64,000 nt of DNA from Tardiphaga sp052076105 (GCF_052076105.1 NZ_CP197245.1:3162001-3226000), one strand, 5' to 3'. Positions 15,870 through 23,961 are shown, counted from the stretch's first letter. The notes: generated by a model from the letters alone, not told the origin. Translations and numbers: made by a program.

Positions 15870-16295
15870 TCAGCGCCGGAATTCCGGCGGTGCGACGATG
15901 ACCTCAGGCGGATTGAACGGCACTTCGTTCTCCCGCCCCATCGGCGCGGATTTCGCCGACCAGCTCTCGTGGTAGCTCTCGGCCGGCTGCGGCAATTTGC
16001 GATTGGCCGGCGGCTGGATCTCCAGACGCCCGTAGCCGGGCTGCCGACCGAGGCTTGGATAGTAATGGCCGACATTCGGGACCGGATCGATATAGCGTCC
16101 GCCATAGACTGTCGGCTGAATATGGATGCCGCGCTGCAAGCCCCAATCGCCTTCGATCACGCGATAGGACGCATCGACGCCGTTGATGATGATCGGCACG
16201 CCGGGACGACCGGGCACGACGATGTTGAAACCATCGGCGGCTGCAGCCGGAAGCGTGGTGGCAATCACGAAAAGCAGTGCTGAAAGGGTGCGCAT
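15870..16295 (-). CDS. Secreted hypothetical protein
   Basis: A 141-residue protein with a clean signal peptide ('MRTLSALLFVIATTLPAAAA'), followed by a small mature domain starting 'DGFNIVVPGRPGVPIIING'. I chose the ATG at 16295 because AGGA lies 7 nt upstream; ATGs at 16301 and 16310 are in frame. It sits 49 bp upstream of the Tyr/Gly-rich protein gene on the same strand, probably one operon of envelope proteins. Function unknown. Confidence 0.7.
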   Translation of the reverse strand: MRTLSALLFVIATTLPAAAADGFNIVVPGRPGVPIIINGVDASYRVIEGDWGLQRGIHIQPTVYGGRYIDPVPNVGHYYPSLGRQPGYGRLEIQPPANRKLPQPAESYHESWSAKSAPMGRENEVPFNPPEVIVAPPEFRR

Positions 16296-16585
16296 GGCCA
16301 TGTCCTGCATCTCGGCGGTACGATATTCGAACGCCTCGCAGGATGGGTTAAGGACGCGGTCTAAACTGCCGGTAAGCCTAACGCGTAAGCATCAGGCGCA
16401 CTTCAAATGCGCCGGACTGCAGCGTGGTTTCGTTAACGCAACGGGCCCGCATTGCGACGTGATCCCGGTCGAAAGACGTCAAGCATGCGCCGCGCGCATC
16501 TTGCGCATCGCTGTCGCAACGTGATCTGATCCCGTCAGCCACTGTCTATCCCTGACGTTTCAATCGTCATGTCCGGAGAGTCCCG

Positions 16586-16849
16586 ATGAAGTTTCTCAGT
16601 GCAGCCATCATCCTGTCGACGCTGGTCGCGACCCCTGCTTTCGCGCGCCACTGGAAACATCATCACAGCGCCGAGACCTTCGTCTTTGCCGCACCGGGCC
16701 AACCCTACCGGATCCAGTTCGGGCACAATTACGGACCCGGCCTGCAGCCCGGCACCTTCGCCTATTACGACGGCCCCCTCGCCGCCCGCTGCAAGCAATC
16801 GGCCGCAGCCTATCGCGGCCAGGATGGCCGGGCCTATCCCTGCTTCTAA
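16586..16849 (+). CDS. Small secreted protein
   Basis: An 87-residue protein with a signal peptide cleaved after Phe-Ala-Arg or nearby (residue about 21) and a short mature part containing His-His-His, two Cys and several Tyr. The ribosome-binding site GGAGAG is clear. The two cysteines (about residues 69 and 86) could form a disulphide. Unknown function; it is read opposite to the other two secreted-protein genes here. Confidence 0.65.
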   Translation: MKFLSAAIILSTLVATPAFARHWKHHHSAETFVFAAPGQPYRIQFGHNYGPGLQPGTFAYYDGPLAARCKQSAAAYRGQDGRAYPCF

Positions 16850-16876
16850 CCGGGGTTCCGTGGGCTGATTGGTAAA

Positions 16877-16891
16877 TGGTGCCGGTTGAGA
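16877..16891. repeat. Duplicate of tRNA-Thr 3' end (attachment site)
   Basis: The 15-bp sequence TGGTGCCGGTTGAGA is an exact copy of the 3' end of tRNA-Thr at 19618-19632, including the CCA tail, in the same orientation. Direct repeats of a tRNA end are what site-specific insertion leaves behind. It marks the far edge of a 2.7-kb islet. Confidence 0.75.
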
Positions 16892-17332
16892 AGTGGTGCC
16901 GTTTGGCCCAATGAGCAGGCCGGTTCGTGACTGCCAATCAAGAAACGCCGCCATCAAGATTGCCGACGACTGCGGCATGCTGGGAGCTACCTAGCCCCGC
17001 ACCAGCACAGACTTCAACGAGCTAGCACCGCCTTAAGTTCTTTCAGGCAGTGGCCGCAAAGCATGAAATTTTCCGGTCTTTCGGACCGCGCGAAAGCCAG
17101 GGCATCAATGCCATCTTCAAAACTTCGCCTCTCCGCGCTCTTGGATTGGGCGATCGGTTCAGCGCCAAGGTCAGCACAGCTCGGATAGATGAACAGTAAC
17201 AACCTTGTTCACACGGTTAGATACTGCGATGTACTTCATGTGAGCCTCCATTGCTGAGGCTTCTCATTTCCAGCACTTCCCGCCTGCCGTCTATGTTCAA
17301 AATGTAGTTCAGTGACAGCGTGCCGCAGTTTG
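16892..17332. other. Gap with no supported gene
   Basis: One frame on the minus strand (17014-17202) ends with a 'LCGHCLKELKAVLAR' segment that looks protein-like, but it has only a TTG start and no ribosome-binding site. I do not support it as a gene. No RNA fold is recognised. Confidence 0.4.
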
Positions 17333-17455
17333 TTAAATGCGCCGCTTGCTCACCGCAGCCACGATAATAACGATGAGGATAGCAGCTGCAATTGCCCACA
17401 GCCCCTCCGCGCTGATACTCGCTCCCAAAAAACTCACCGACAACTTATCCGACAT
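17333..17455 (-). CDS. Single-span membrane mini-protein
   Basis: A 40-residue protein with AGAAGG 7 nt before its ATG. Residues about 16-34 ('LWAIAAAILIVIIVAAV') form one transmembrane helix followed by a basic Lys-Arg-Arg tail. Such proteins can act as membrane regulators or as small toxins; nothing in the context decides between them. Confidence 0.5.
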   Translation of the reverse strand: MSDKLSVSFLGASISAEGLWAIAAAILIVIIVAAVSKRRI

Positions 17456-18339
17456 GGCACACCTTCTCCGTGGCGAGAAACGACATCTCGCAAATGATTG
17501 ACAGGGTGCCTGGGGAGAGCGAGAACTTCGCTGTTCGGGCGGGGAATTCAAATCTCTCCACCAGGCAAGTTGGGCGGTGCTTCCAAGGGCACCGTCCGAC
17601 ATTTTTTACAGTGCCCGGTGGTGGTCGGACACGTCGATTCCCGGATTATACCCGGGAAAATGATTTACCTATCTGTGGACAACAAACCGCCACGAACTTC
17701 TGCCCGCTCAAAAACAATGACTTAGACTGTGAATGAGTGTGGACAACTTGAAATTCGAAAAATTCGGCCTGTGTATAACGGGCACAGGATCTTTACGACG
17801 TGAATGGTTACGACTGAAACCGCTCATAACGTAGCTCTCCTGTGGCACGACAAGACGCGCGGCGATCTGCAATGATGTTTTGATAGTTCGGGCGAAAGAC
17901 AAACTACAAATCGCCGCTGTCTTCAGAAATACAGCACGGCCTTGTTCTCGCAATGGAATCATTTTTCCACCGCCCAGTAAAAACCTCACTTCGATACCCG
18001 GCATCAAGTCGCCGTTTTTTCTAGCAGCGCGGTAAGGTGTTGAAACAACGCGCTGATTTTCAAAGTGACAGCCCCGATCCAGGCATCGTAAAACGAAAAA
18101 GAAATTCATAATTCATTTACAAATGAAGACCCTGAAATCACTCAACAAATGCCCGCACCTTCGCTATGCCGATAAGTGATTAGATCCGCGCGTTTTTTTC
18201 TGTGCGTTGAGTCAGGGTAACCCTAGACAACGGATTCGCGGTGGCGGCGTGACGCTGTTGCTTTTTCAAACTCGCCTAGGAGTGGGCAGATTCGAAAAAA
18301 GACTCGGAAAAGCAGCGGCTCCCGCGTTGCAGATGCCGC
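17456..18339. other. AT-richer gap with one doubtful ORF
   Basis: An 884-bp stretch of the tRNA-Thr islet. The only long frame is 17708-18109 on the minus strand (133 codons from an ATG), but it has no ribosome-binding site and I recognise nothing in it. The region near 18100-18190 is clearly AT-rich. Confidence 0.4.
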
Positions 18340-18543
18340 ATATCCTACGCGCTATTCGAAGGCGGCCAGAAGCTCAGCCAGGATTTTCCGAACGAGGAAG
18401 ACGTCTGGCAACATGCCGACAGAGCCGGACTCGTTGACGTTGTGGACGGTAAGACGATGCTGGAGGACGGCAACACCATTCAGCCGTGCAGCACCAAAGA
18501 GGACATGGGCAAGCCGATCGCGGTACCGCCGGCAGTGACCTAG
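18340..18543 (+). pseudogene. Small conserved protein gene without a start codon
   Basis: The frame reads 'SYALFEGGQKLSQDFPNEED' at its start, then 'WQHADRAGLVDVVDG' and 'LEDGNTIQPC', a pattern I associate with short rhizobial proteins beginning Met-Ser-Tyr. Here the Met codon position is ATA (18340). Upstream in frame there is no ATG, GTG or TTG before a TAG stop. The coding part is otherwise intact through 67 codons to TAG at 18541. A start-codon mutation (G to A) is the simplest account. Confidence 0.55.
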
Positions 18544-18552
18544 GAACGACTC

Positions 18553-18774
18553 TCACGGGTTTTGGTTGGAAGACTGAGCGTCCTGAGCGCAGGATGGACG
18601 TTCCGAAAGTCCTGCCACCTCTCCAAGGGTGGTGGGGCTTTTGCTGTCATAGCCATTGGTATGCAGTAGCCGCACAAACTCATCCATGGACGCGTTCAGT
18701 CGCCTGGCGCGCTCTTCAGATTCGGGCGTTGAGGTGTTGCCGAAAAGCCGGGTGATGGATTCGCGAAAAGTCAT
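18553..18774 (-). CDS. Small hypothetical protein
   Basis: A 73-residue acidic protein starting 'MTFRESITRLFGN', with AAGGGGG 6 nt upstream. It is predicted mostly helical (residues 20-45) with a disordered tail. It ends 9 bp from the stop of the start-less gene on the other strand. Unknown function. Confidence 0.5.
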   Translation of the reverse strand: MTFRESITRLFGNTSTPESEERARRLNASMDEFVRLLHTNGYDSKSPTTLGEVAGLSERPSCAQDAQSSNQNP

Positions 18775-18925
18775 GCGATCCCCCTTACTCATTGAGAATG
18801 CGCTTAGGTCGCGCAAACGGCAAATTGGTTCAATTCGCCGCGGGGCTTATTTAACAGCCTAACACACACTCCGCTTGACGGCGAATCTCGTGAAGGATTC
18901 TCTATCCCCGTTCAGGGAGGCGGAG

Positions 18926-19069
18926 ATGGAAGACCACTTCACTCACCAGTACTTCAGCCGGCAGTGCTTTGAGCGACATCACGAACGCGAGGTTTTGGAG
19001 CGCGCCCTCTGCGCAGGCGCCCTACTCTTCGGCCTGACCGCCTCGGTCGCAGCCTGTCTGTTTATTTGA
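18926..19069 (+). CDS. Small membrane-anchored protein
   Basis: A 47-residue protein with AGGGAGG upstream. The N-terminal half is His/Glu/Arg-rich, and the C-terminal 20 residues ('CAGALLFGLTASVAACLFI') form one transmembrane helix, a tail-anchored layout. Unknown function. Confidence 0.45.
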   Translation: MEDHFTHQYFSRQCFERHHEREVLERALCAGALLFGLTASVAACLFI

Positions 19070-19244
19070 CGCCCGTTCGCCTTCGGCAGACCTCCCCACG
19101 GCCACCCGCCCAAAGGCGTCAGCAGGCCGCTTGGAGACACATTGGCGCTGACACGACGACGGAGCCCAGATTCTACCCTGTCACGTTAGGCTTAACCCGC
19201 TGAAAACCTTGAAATACCGGACGCGGGCGCCAATGATCACCCCC

Positions 19245-19556
19245 ATGAGTTGGGTAGAAGAGCGCGACCAATTGATCGCGGAGACATTGGCGTTTGTAAA
19301 AGAGGTGTCCGGCGACCAGCCTGAGCTGGCCGCGAAGCTGACCGTTGCGGTCAACGCCGAGATCAAAGCCGCTGAAAATCCGAAGCAGATCGTGCCGGAA
19401 CCTGCCCAGCCGATGAAACTGGCTGATCTCCGCGAAGACATCCGGAATCGCGTGGCATCGTTCAAGGCCCGGCAGCAGGCAATGCAGGACCAGCGGGAGG
19501 CCGATTATCAGGAGGTCATCGCAAAGGTCCGGGCGACCCTGGAACAACGTTCATAG
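19245..19556 (+). CDS. Hypothetical helical protein
   Basis: A 103-residue charged protein starting 'MSWVEERDQLIAETLAFVK'. It is helical throughout, with a Pro-rich hinge near residue 50 and a basic C-terminal helix. The frame is open from 19209; the ATG at 19245 gives the natural start. It is the last gene of the islet, 61 bp from tRNA-Thr. Function unknown. Confidence 0.6.
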   Translation: MSWVEERDQLIAETLAFVKEVSGDQPELAAKLTVAVNAEIKAAENPKQIVPEPAQPMKLADLREDIRNRVASFKARQQAMQDQREADYQEVIAKVRATLEQRS

Positions 19557-19617
19557 GTCTGGCCCACCGATGGCGAGCCGGTGCGATAAGACCGTTTTGG
19601 CCAATTTATTGAAATGG

Positions 19618-19692
19618 TGGTGCCGGTTGAGAGGATTGAACTCCCGACCTTCGGTTTACAAAACCGCTGCTCTACCGCTGAGCTAAACCGGC
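19618..19692 (-). tRNA. tRNA-Thr (anticodon TGT)
   Basis: A 75-nt cloverleaf on the minus strand: acceptor GCCGGTT pairing with AACCGGC, D-loop AGCGGTAGA, anticodon loop TTTTGTAAA (TGT), T-loop GTTCAATCC and encoded CCA. The last 15 nt are repeated at 16877-16891, which marks it as an integration site. Confidence 0.95.
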
Positions 19693-19829
19693 AACAGGAT
19701 CAATGGGTTAATTGATGACCCAAGATCGAAACGGGACGTCCGGATCAGTCGCCTGCCCGCGTCGCGCAGTCAGATATCAGAGTTGCCCGGCGACGGCTAC
19801 TCCCGCGCGCGCCAAACCGGCGCACGCGC

Positions 19830-19937
19830 TCACAGCCACGCGTAAAGCAGCAGCAGATTGACCGCACAGGCGGCCATCAGGGCGACCGTAAGCGCCACCT
19901 GCACCCCGTCGCTGCGGATATTGTCGATCATTTTCAT
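19830..19937 (-). CDS. Possible single-span membrane mini-protein
   Basis: A 35-codon frame from an ATG at 19937, with residues about 12-33 hydrophobic ('VALTVALMAACAVNLLLLYAW'). There is no strong ribosome-binding site. Small one-helix proteins of this kind occur in the group, but support is limited to composition. Confidence 0.3.
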   Translation of the reverse strand: MKMIDNIRSDGVQVALTVALMAACAVNLLLLYAWL

Positions 19938-20070
19938 CGCCCGATGACCATCAGGCGATTCTGGCAAGGGAGTCTCGAACCTTATTTTTCCCGGGATTCA
20001 GGACTCGTTTACTTTCGATTCCTGGGTCCGGGGGGTGGTTGCAAACTGCCTGAAAGCACTGAACCACACT

Positions 20071-20240
20071 CGTCGTTCCGGGGCGTTCGCCCCGCGCTCG
20101 TTATTCCGGGGCGTGCGTCGCCGGCGAAGCCGGCAGAGCACGAACCCGGAATCCCGGAATGTTGTGCGCTGACCGGAGACTCCCATGCTGAGATTCCGGG
20201 TTCGCGTCCGGCAAGTGCCGGCCGCGCCCCGGAATGACAG
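20071..20240. repeat. Palindromic repeat cluster, CCGGAATGAC family
   Basis: Several inverted units built on GTTCCGGGGCG / CGCCCCGGAATGAC and on GAACCCGGAAT / ATTCCGGGTTC alternate through this stretch, making a BIME-like extragenic repeat. The same family recurs at 26182-26318 and 56547-56700. Such repeats are usually transcribed as hairpins between genes and are mobilised by REP-associated transposases. It directly precedes the promoter of the structured-RNA candidate. Confidence 0.8.
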
Positions 20241-20277
20241 TTTGGGCTGGACATTAAACATTTTTTCCTATCTCCTG

Positions 20278-20305
20278 TTGACAATATTCCATTAAGGACT
20301 ATTAT
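20278..20305 (+). promoter_or_regulatory. Sigma70-type promoter of RNA candidate, copy A
   Basis: TTGACA (20278-20283), 16 bp, then TATTAT (20300-20305), with the element body beginning 7 bp later at G20313. Copy B has TTGACA, 16 bp, TATATT and the same 7-bp gap, although the spacer sequence itself has diverged. An upstream tract reading TTAAACATTTTTTCCTAT is also shared. Conservation of the boxes over a changed spacer is good evidence that the promoter is used. Confidence 0.8.
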
Positions 20306-20312
20306 CCCCTCC

Positions 20313-20849
20313 GTCCTGCCCCACCGAGAGGGGCGATCGCGATCGTCACGTTCGCGGGGCAGGGTGCGGTGGACGCCGGAGATGCGGCGTTACGCGGTTC
20401 ACGGGTGACGTCTGCCCTTGGCCAGGACGGATCTGCGCCAGCACTGCCACTGGCAAGGAGACGGCCGGCCTTGGGATGGAGAGATCCCTGGACAGTGTGA
20501 CGGACGACCAAGTCAAAACGTGTCCGGCCCAAGTGCTTGAGGCTCCCTTCCCATCGCCTTGGGACTTTAATTCGGTGATCGGATCGTTCGCTGAGGCAAA
20601 GTGCAAGCAAGTCGAAAAAACACCGCAGGCGGAACGTCGGGCAATTGCTCGTGTTTCCGAAAGTCCTGATGCACTCCAGATTGCGGAAGACCGCATTCGC
20701 ATCAGGCCCAAGGGTGCAACGGGCACCCGGCGTTCCGCACGCCCTCTCACAAGGGGGCGGGAATGCAACAGACGACGGCGCCCCCGCGCCGCTAACAACA
20801 GGGGTGATGTCGCATGTCTGAAGCGCAGTGGCTGTTTGACAGTTGAATC
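20313..20849 (+). ncRNA. Candidate structured RNA, copy A (537 nt)
   Basis: This 537-bp element recurs inverted at 55789-56325 with the same length. Hairpins readable here include a 5' stem CCTGCCCC (20315-20322) with GGGGCAGG (20356-20363), an ACGCC/GGCGT stem near 20375, and a long bulged stem CCTGATGC (20665) with GCATCAGG (20699) enclosing TGCGG-AAGA-CCGCA. Further hairpins are GGGTGC-AACGG-GCACCC (20712-20728), CGCCCT/GGGGCG (20740-20759) and CGGCGC-CCCC-GCGCCG (20776-20791). Against copy B, stem changes keep pairing as G-U, the four shifts of length fall in loops or bulges, and codon changes in the open frame are mostly non-synonymous, so it is unlikely to be a protein gene. I know no named RNA family that it matches. 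The 3' end is set where homology stops; no T-run terminator is seen. Confidence 0.65.
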
Positions 20850-20886
20850 CGTGAATGACGTGACGCGCGCACGCTCCACCAAACGC

Positions 20887-20974
20887 CGTCATGCCCGGCG
20901 AATGCCGGGTATCCACGCCTTGGCCACACACGAAGGAAGACGTGGATGGCCGGAACAAGTCCGGCCATGACGAC
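20887..20974. repeat. REP-type palindrome, CATGCCCGGC family
   Basis: An imperfect inverted element: GTCATGCCCGGCGAATGCCGGGTATCCACG, a short middle, then CGTGGATGGCCGG...CCGGCCATGAC. A close relative lies at 55667-55752, next to RNA copy B. In both places about 40-50 unrelated bp separate it from the RNA body, and GTTACGCAAGAT follows. The shared repeat may have travelled with the RNA element. Confidence 0.75.
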
Positions 20975-21045
20975 CGAGAGCGTTACGCAAGATCGCAGGA
21001 TCGGTGGAGCGCAGGCGCATCGCGCCTGCATCCTCACACATCGGC

Positions 21046-21077
21046 AAACAAAAAAGACCGGCGTAATGCCGGCCTTT
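21046..21077 (-). terminator. Terminator of the outer-membrane protein gene
   Basis: On the minus strand GGCCGGC-ATTAC-GCCGGTC is followed by TTTTTTG. It lies 32 bp past the stop of the gene at 21109-21828, the usual place for a Rho-independent terminator. Confidence 0.88.
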
Positions 21078-21108
21078 CCGTCGAAGATTGAATCGGTTTC
21101 GTACTTGC

Positions 21109-21828
21109 TCAGTACTTGGCGACCACCGGGCCACCCCAACCGAAACGATAGTTCAGACCGGCCTTGATGGTGTGCTCGTCATTGTTGAAGCGCGCCGAGC
21201 CGCCGGGAATGGCCGTCGAGGTGATCGTGGTGTTGCCGAAGTTGTAGTACTGATATTCGACCTTGCCCGACCAGTTCGGCGTGAACATGTATTCGAGACC
21301 GCCACCGACCGTGTAGCCGTCCTTCTTGTTGCCATCGATGACAGCAACCGCAGGAGCCAGAGCGGCAATGGTCAGGTTGTTGTTATCCTTCCAGGCGTAA
21401 CCGCCCTTGGCGTAGAGCAGTGCCGGACCCCAAGTGTAACCGAGACGACCGGTGACCGAGCCGAGCTGATCGTTGCCGCCGCCCGTGATGGTCGTGCCAT
21501 TCGGGAAGACGAGGCTGGTATTGCTGTTCGTCAGCCAGCTGTACTGGGCTTCAACACCGATCACCCAGTTGGTGGCGAATTGATAGTCGAAGCCGCCCTG
21601 CACACCGCCCATGAAACGGCCGCTATCGCCGACGAGGCTGTTGCTGTCACCGAAGGCGCCGCCGAGATGGCCGCCGATATAGAAACCGGTCCAGTTGTAG
21701 ACCAAAGCCGGCGCCGTATAGGCCGGGGCCTTGGTATAGGGCCGCGCCGGAAGATCGGCAGCGAAGGCTGAAGACGAGATCGCGGCCACGGCAACGATGG
21801 CCGACGCGCTGAGCAAAAGCTTCTTCAT
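21109..21828 (-). CDS. Outer-membrane beta-barrel protein (Omp25/RopB-like)
   Basis: A 239-residue protein with a signal peptide ending Ala-Phe-Ala-Ala near residue 24, then the conserved 'ADLPARPYTKAP' linker and the barrel entry 'YNWTGFYIGGHLGG'. Eight beta strands with alternating hydrophobic residues follow, ending in 'GLNYRFGWG...AKY' with an aromatic C-terminus suited to the BAM complex. Rhizobial genomes carry many such paralogues; they stabilise the outer membrane. I took the ATG at 21828 (Met-Lys-Lys), since the longer frame would add residues before the signal peptide. It has its own terminator and a long, gene-free upstream region. Confidence 0.88.
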   Translation of the reverse strand: MKKLLLSASAIVAVAAISSSAFAADLPARPYTKAPAYTAPALVYNWTGFYIGGHLGGAFGDSNSLVGDSGRFMGGVQGGFDYQFATNWVIGVEAQYSWLTNSNTSLVFPNGTTITGGGNDQLGSVTGRLGYTWGPALLYAKGGYAWKDNNNLTIAALAPAVAVIDGNKKDGYTVGGGLEYMFTPNWSGKVEYQYYNFGNTTITSTAIPGGSARFNNDEHTIKAGLNYRFGWGGPVVAKY

Positions 21829-22154
21829 TGTTGTTCCCCTGTGTTGCGTACTGACCATCGAAAAACAACGTGGCAGCAGTTTGGTTGCTTCACGGCAGGC
21901 CCTGCCATGACGATGTTTGCCGACTGCGACAAAGCAGCAACACTTTTTGACTTATTCATTTTCAGGCGGAGCAGAAGCGCTTTTGGTTCAATGCTCACAC
22001 GAACTTGATCGGTTCTTTCAGTGTCTGGATACCCGCGTCAGGCTGCGGCAATCCTGTGGCGACGTTGCGGTCAGTTGAAGGCGGCCACGCCAGCATTGAT
22101 CGTGCGTGCAGCGAGCACCGCGCAGAAGATCCGACGAGGCCGGATCACCAACGC
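21829..22154. other. Upstream region of the outer-membrane protein gene
   Basis: A 326-bp gap between the divergent-facing ends of two minus-strand genes. It should hold the promoter and leader of the barrel gene; AT-rich sequence around 21940-21985 is the likely place. I can name no operator or RNA element. Confidence 0.4.
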
Positions 22155-22589
22155 CTAACGCGTCATCTTTTCCATCTCGGGGAACGGCGCATAGGTGGCG
22201 CCGGCACAGGCCTCACTGACATTCTCGACAATGCGATCGAGGCGCTTGTCGACATAGGATACTGCCCGCTCCTGCGGCGCGGTGTATCGGCCGTCGAAAT
22301 CCTTCGCCGTGTAGCGCACGCAGCTGACATAGCGCAGCCGGCCGCCGACGGTGCGTTGCACCGGCTCGGCCATCATGGCGTCGCGGACGCCGACGGGATT
22401 GTTCAGATAGGTCTTGAAGAACGCCAGCAGATCGGTGCGATAATTGGTCGGGAATGGCTGGGCGGCAACGCCCTGATCGTCCGTGAAGCTGATACCGCCG
22501 CCGGCGCCGCCTCCTCCGCATGCTGCAAGCCACAGCGGCAACAGCACCGCTGCTACCCGCCTCAAAGATATCCCCAAATGTCGTCTCAT
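22155..22589 (-). CDS. Lipoprotein of unknown function
   Basis: A 144-residue protein with a lipoprotein signal: basic start, hydrophobic core and the lipobox Leu-Ala-Ala-Cys followed by a Gly-rich linker. The mature domain is about 115 residues with two cysteines ('YVSCVRY' and 'VSEACAG') that could pair. I chose the ATG at 22589 for the normal signal length. Function unknown. Confidence 0.7.
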   Translation of the reverse strand: MRRHLGISLRRVAAVLLPLWLAACGGGGAGGGISFTDDQGVAAQPFPTNYRTDLLAFFKTYLNNPVGVRDAMMAEPVQRTVGGRLRYVSCVRYTAKDFDGRYTAPQERAVSYVDKRLDRIVENVSEACAGATYAPFPEMEKMTR

Positions 22590-22810
22590 CCGTCGTGCGT
22601 CTCGCTTGCGCAGGCTTATCCCCGTCATGCCTCTCCTAGACGGTTCGCTCCCGAATTGGAATTCGCATCTCGGTGACGGCCCCGCGCAAACGAACCGGCC
22701 TGCTGCACCTCAGGGATGTTATGCATCCCAGGGGATTAGGTGCAGCAGACCGGCCCTTGAAACTCCGCGATCACAGCTGGGCAATATGAGGCCGCGACCG
22801 CGGAGCCCCC

Positions 22811-23095
22811 TCAGCCGCGCTTGTGAGCGACTGTGGTCTGGATGGCGGTGTGCTTGTGAACCTGGTGAGTGCTCATCTTCTTGTGGACGCGATGATGAGG
22901 ACGGGCATGGCGGTGATGATGGCGGTCCATTTTCGCATTTGCGTTCAGCACGCCGGGCTTGGCCTGCACCTTGTTATCGGCCGACGTCACCGGCTTGGTG
23001 ATCGGTGCTGGCGTGGTCTTGGCGATACCCGCGGCCATCGCGGGCGCGACAATCATGGAAGCCACAATCAACGCGGCGGAAATTTTCTTCAACAT
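22811..23095 (-). CDS. Secreted His-rich small protein
   Basis: A 94-residue protein with a signal peptide ('MLKKISAALIVASMIVAPAMAAG'). The mature half is Pro/Lys/Thr-rich, then strongly His/Arg-rich with 'HHHRHARPHHR', and could bind metal or polyanions. The frame extends to 23338, but the ATG at 23095 gives the signal peptide. Unknown function. Confidence 0.65.
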   Translation of the reverse strand: MLKKISAALIVASMIVAPAMAAGIAKTTPAPITKPVTSADNKVQAKPGVLNANAKMDRHHHRHARPHHRVHKKMSTHQVHKHTAIQTTVAHKRG

Positions 23096-23388
23096 GGTCG
23101 TCTCCTGTCGGTGTCGATCACGAAGTTGACCGGTCGGTTGGCCGGGCTTGTCGATCAATGCAGTCAGACTAGCGACGCTGTGCTGAACCCACTCTGAGGG
23201 AGCCGGACAGGCTTCGTTCATCTCGGTGACATCCTCGTCATAATCGGCTGGGTCAGGCGTCCTGCCCCAAGTCTGATGCTCCGAACCTGCTCCCCATGTC
23301 GGCAAAAGCGGGAATGAACACCCAAGCCCGGTGTTCACAACCTGAGACTTCCGTGTCAGATTATTGCTGTTGCAAACAGGAGCGCTGC

Positions 23389-23961
23389 ATGACCCACTTC
23401 GCGATCAGGCTGACGACGCTGGCAATGTTTTCCGTGGCCGTTGCCGCCACGCCCTCGTTGAGCCCGGTATTCTTTACCCCGGCCTATGCCGCAGGCGGCG
23501 ATACGCCTTCCGCACCGCCGGCGTCCGACACCAAGGGCACCAAGGACAAGAAGAAGAAAACCGAGACCAGGCCGAACACCGAGAATGCCGCGTTCCTCGC
23601 CAACTATCGCGCGGCCTATGCCACGGTCTATGACAAGCAGGACTACACGGCCGCGATCGTGCAGCTCAAGGCGCTCGGCCAGGACGACCGCGCCGATGTC
23701 GCCAACCTGATCGGCTACTCCTATCGCAAGCTCGGCGACTACAAGGTCTCGCAGATCTGGTATGAGCGCGCGCTGAAGGCCGACCCCGCCCATGTCCGCA
23801 CCTGGCAGTATTACGGATTGTGGCAGGTCGAACAGGGCAACCGCGATCAGGCGCAGTATCATCTCAACAAGATCGCGATGCTGAGCGGCAAAGATTCAGC
23901 CGAATACAAATCGCTGGCGGCGGCCCTCGAAAAGGCGCCGGGCACCGGTCTCACCTACTGA
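23389..23961 (+). CDS. Periplasmic TPR-repeat protein
   Basis: A 190-residue protein with a signal peptide cleaved near Ala-Tyr-Ala-Ala (residue about 35), a Lys-rich linker, and three tetratricopeptide-like helical pairs across residues 70-180 ('DYTAAIVQLKALGQDDRAD', 'YSYRKLGDYKVSQIWYERAL', 'YYGLWQVEQGNRDQAQYHL'). TPR arrays mediate protein-protein contacts. Ribosome-binding site AGGAG. A strong hairpin follows the stop. Confidence 0.78.
   Translation: MTHFAIRLTTLAMFSVAVAATPSLSPVFFTPAYAAGGDTPSAPPASDTKGTKDKKKKTETRPNTENAAFLANYRAAYATVYDKQDYTAAIVQLKALGQDDRADVANLIGYSYRKLGDYKVSQIWYERALKADPAHVRTWQYYGLWQVEQGNRDQAQYHLNKIAMLSGKDSAEYKSLAAALEKAPGTGLTY

Larger units (their letters stand above)
16877..19617. 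mobile_element. 2.7-kb islet at tRNA-Thr
   Basis: The segment is bounded by tRNA-Thr on the right and by an exact 15-bp copy of that tRNA's 3' end on the left. Inside are only small genes of unknown function, long stretches without a gene, and visibly more A+T than the flanking core genes (for example around 18090-18190). No integrase is present, so it is either a remnant or a passive islet moved by another element's recombinase. The boundaries are observed; mobility is inferred. Confidence 0.65.

Noticed and set aside
17708..18109. A 133-codon minus-strand frame in the tRNA-Thr islet
   Set aside because: ATG start without a ribosome-binding site, no recognised pattern, AT-rich surroundings.
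20302..20958. A 218-codon frame on the minus strand across RNA copy A
   Set aside because: It is open because of base composition. The reading shares no start signal with copy B, has repeat-derived ends and is antisense to the conserved promoter.
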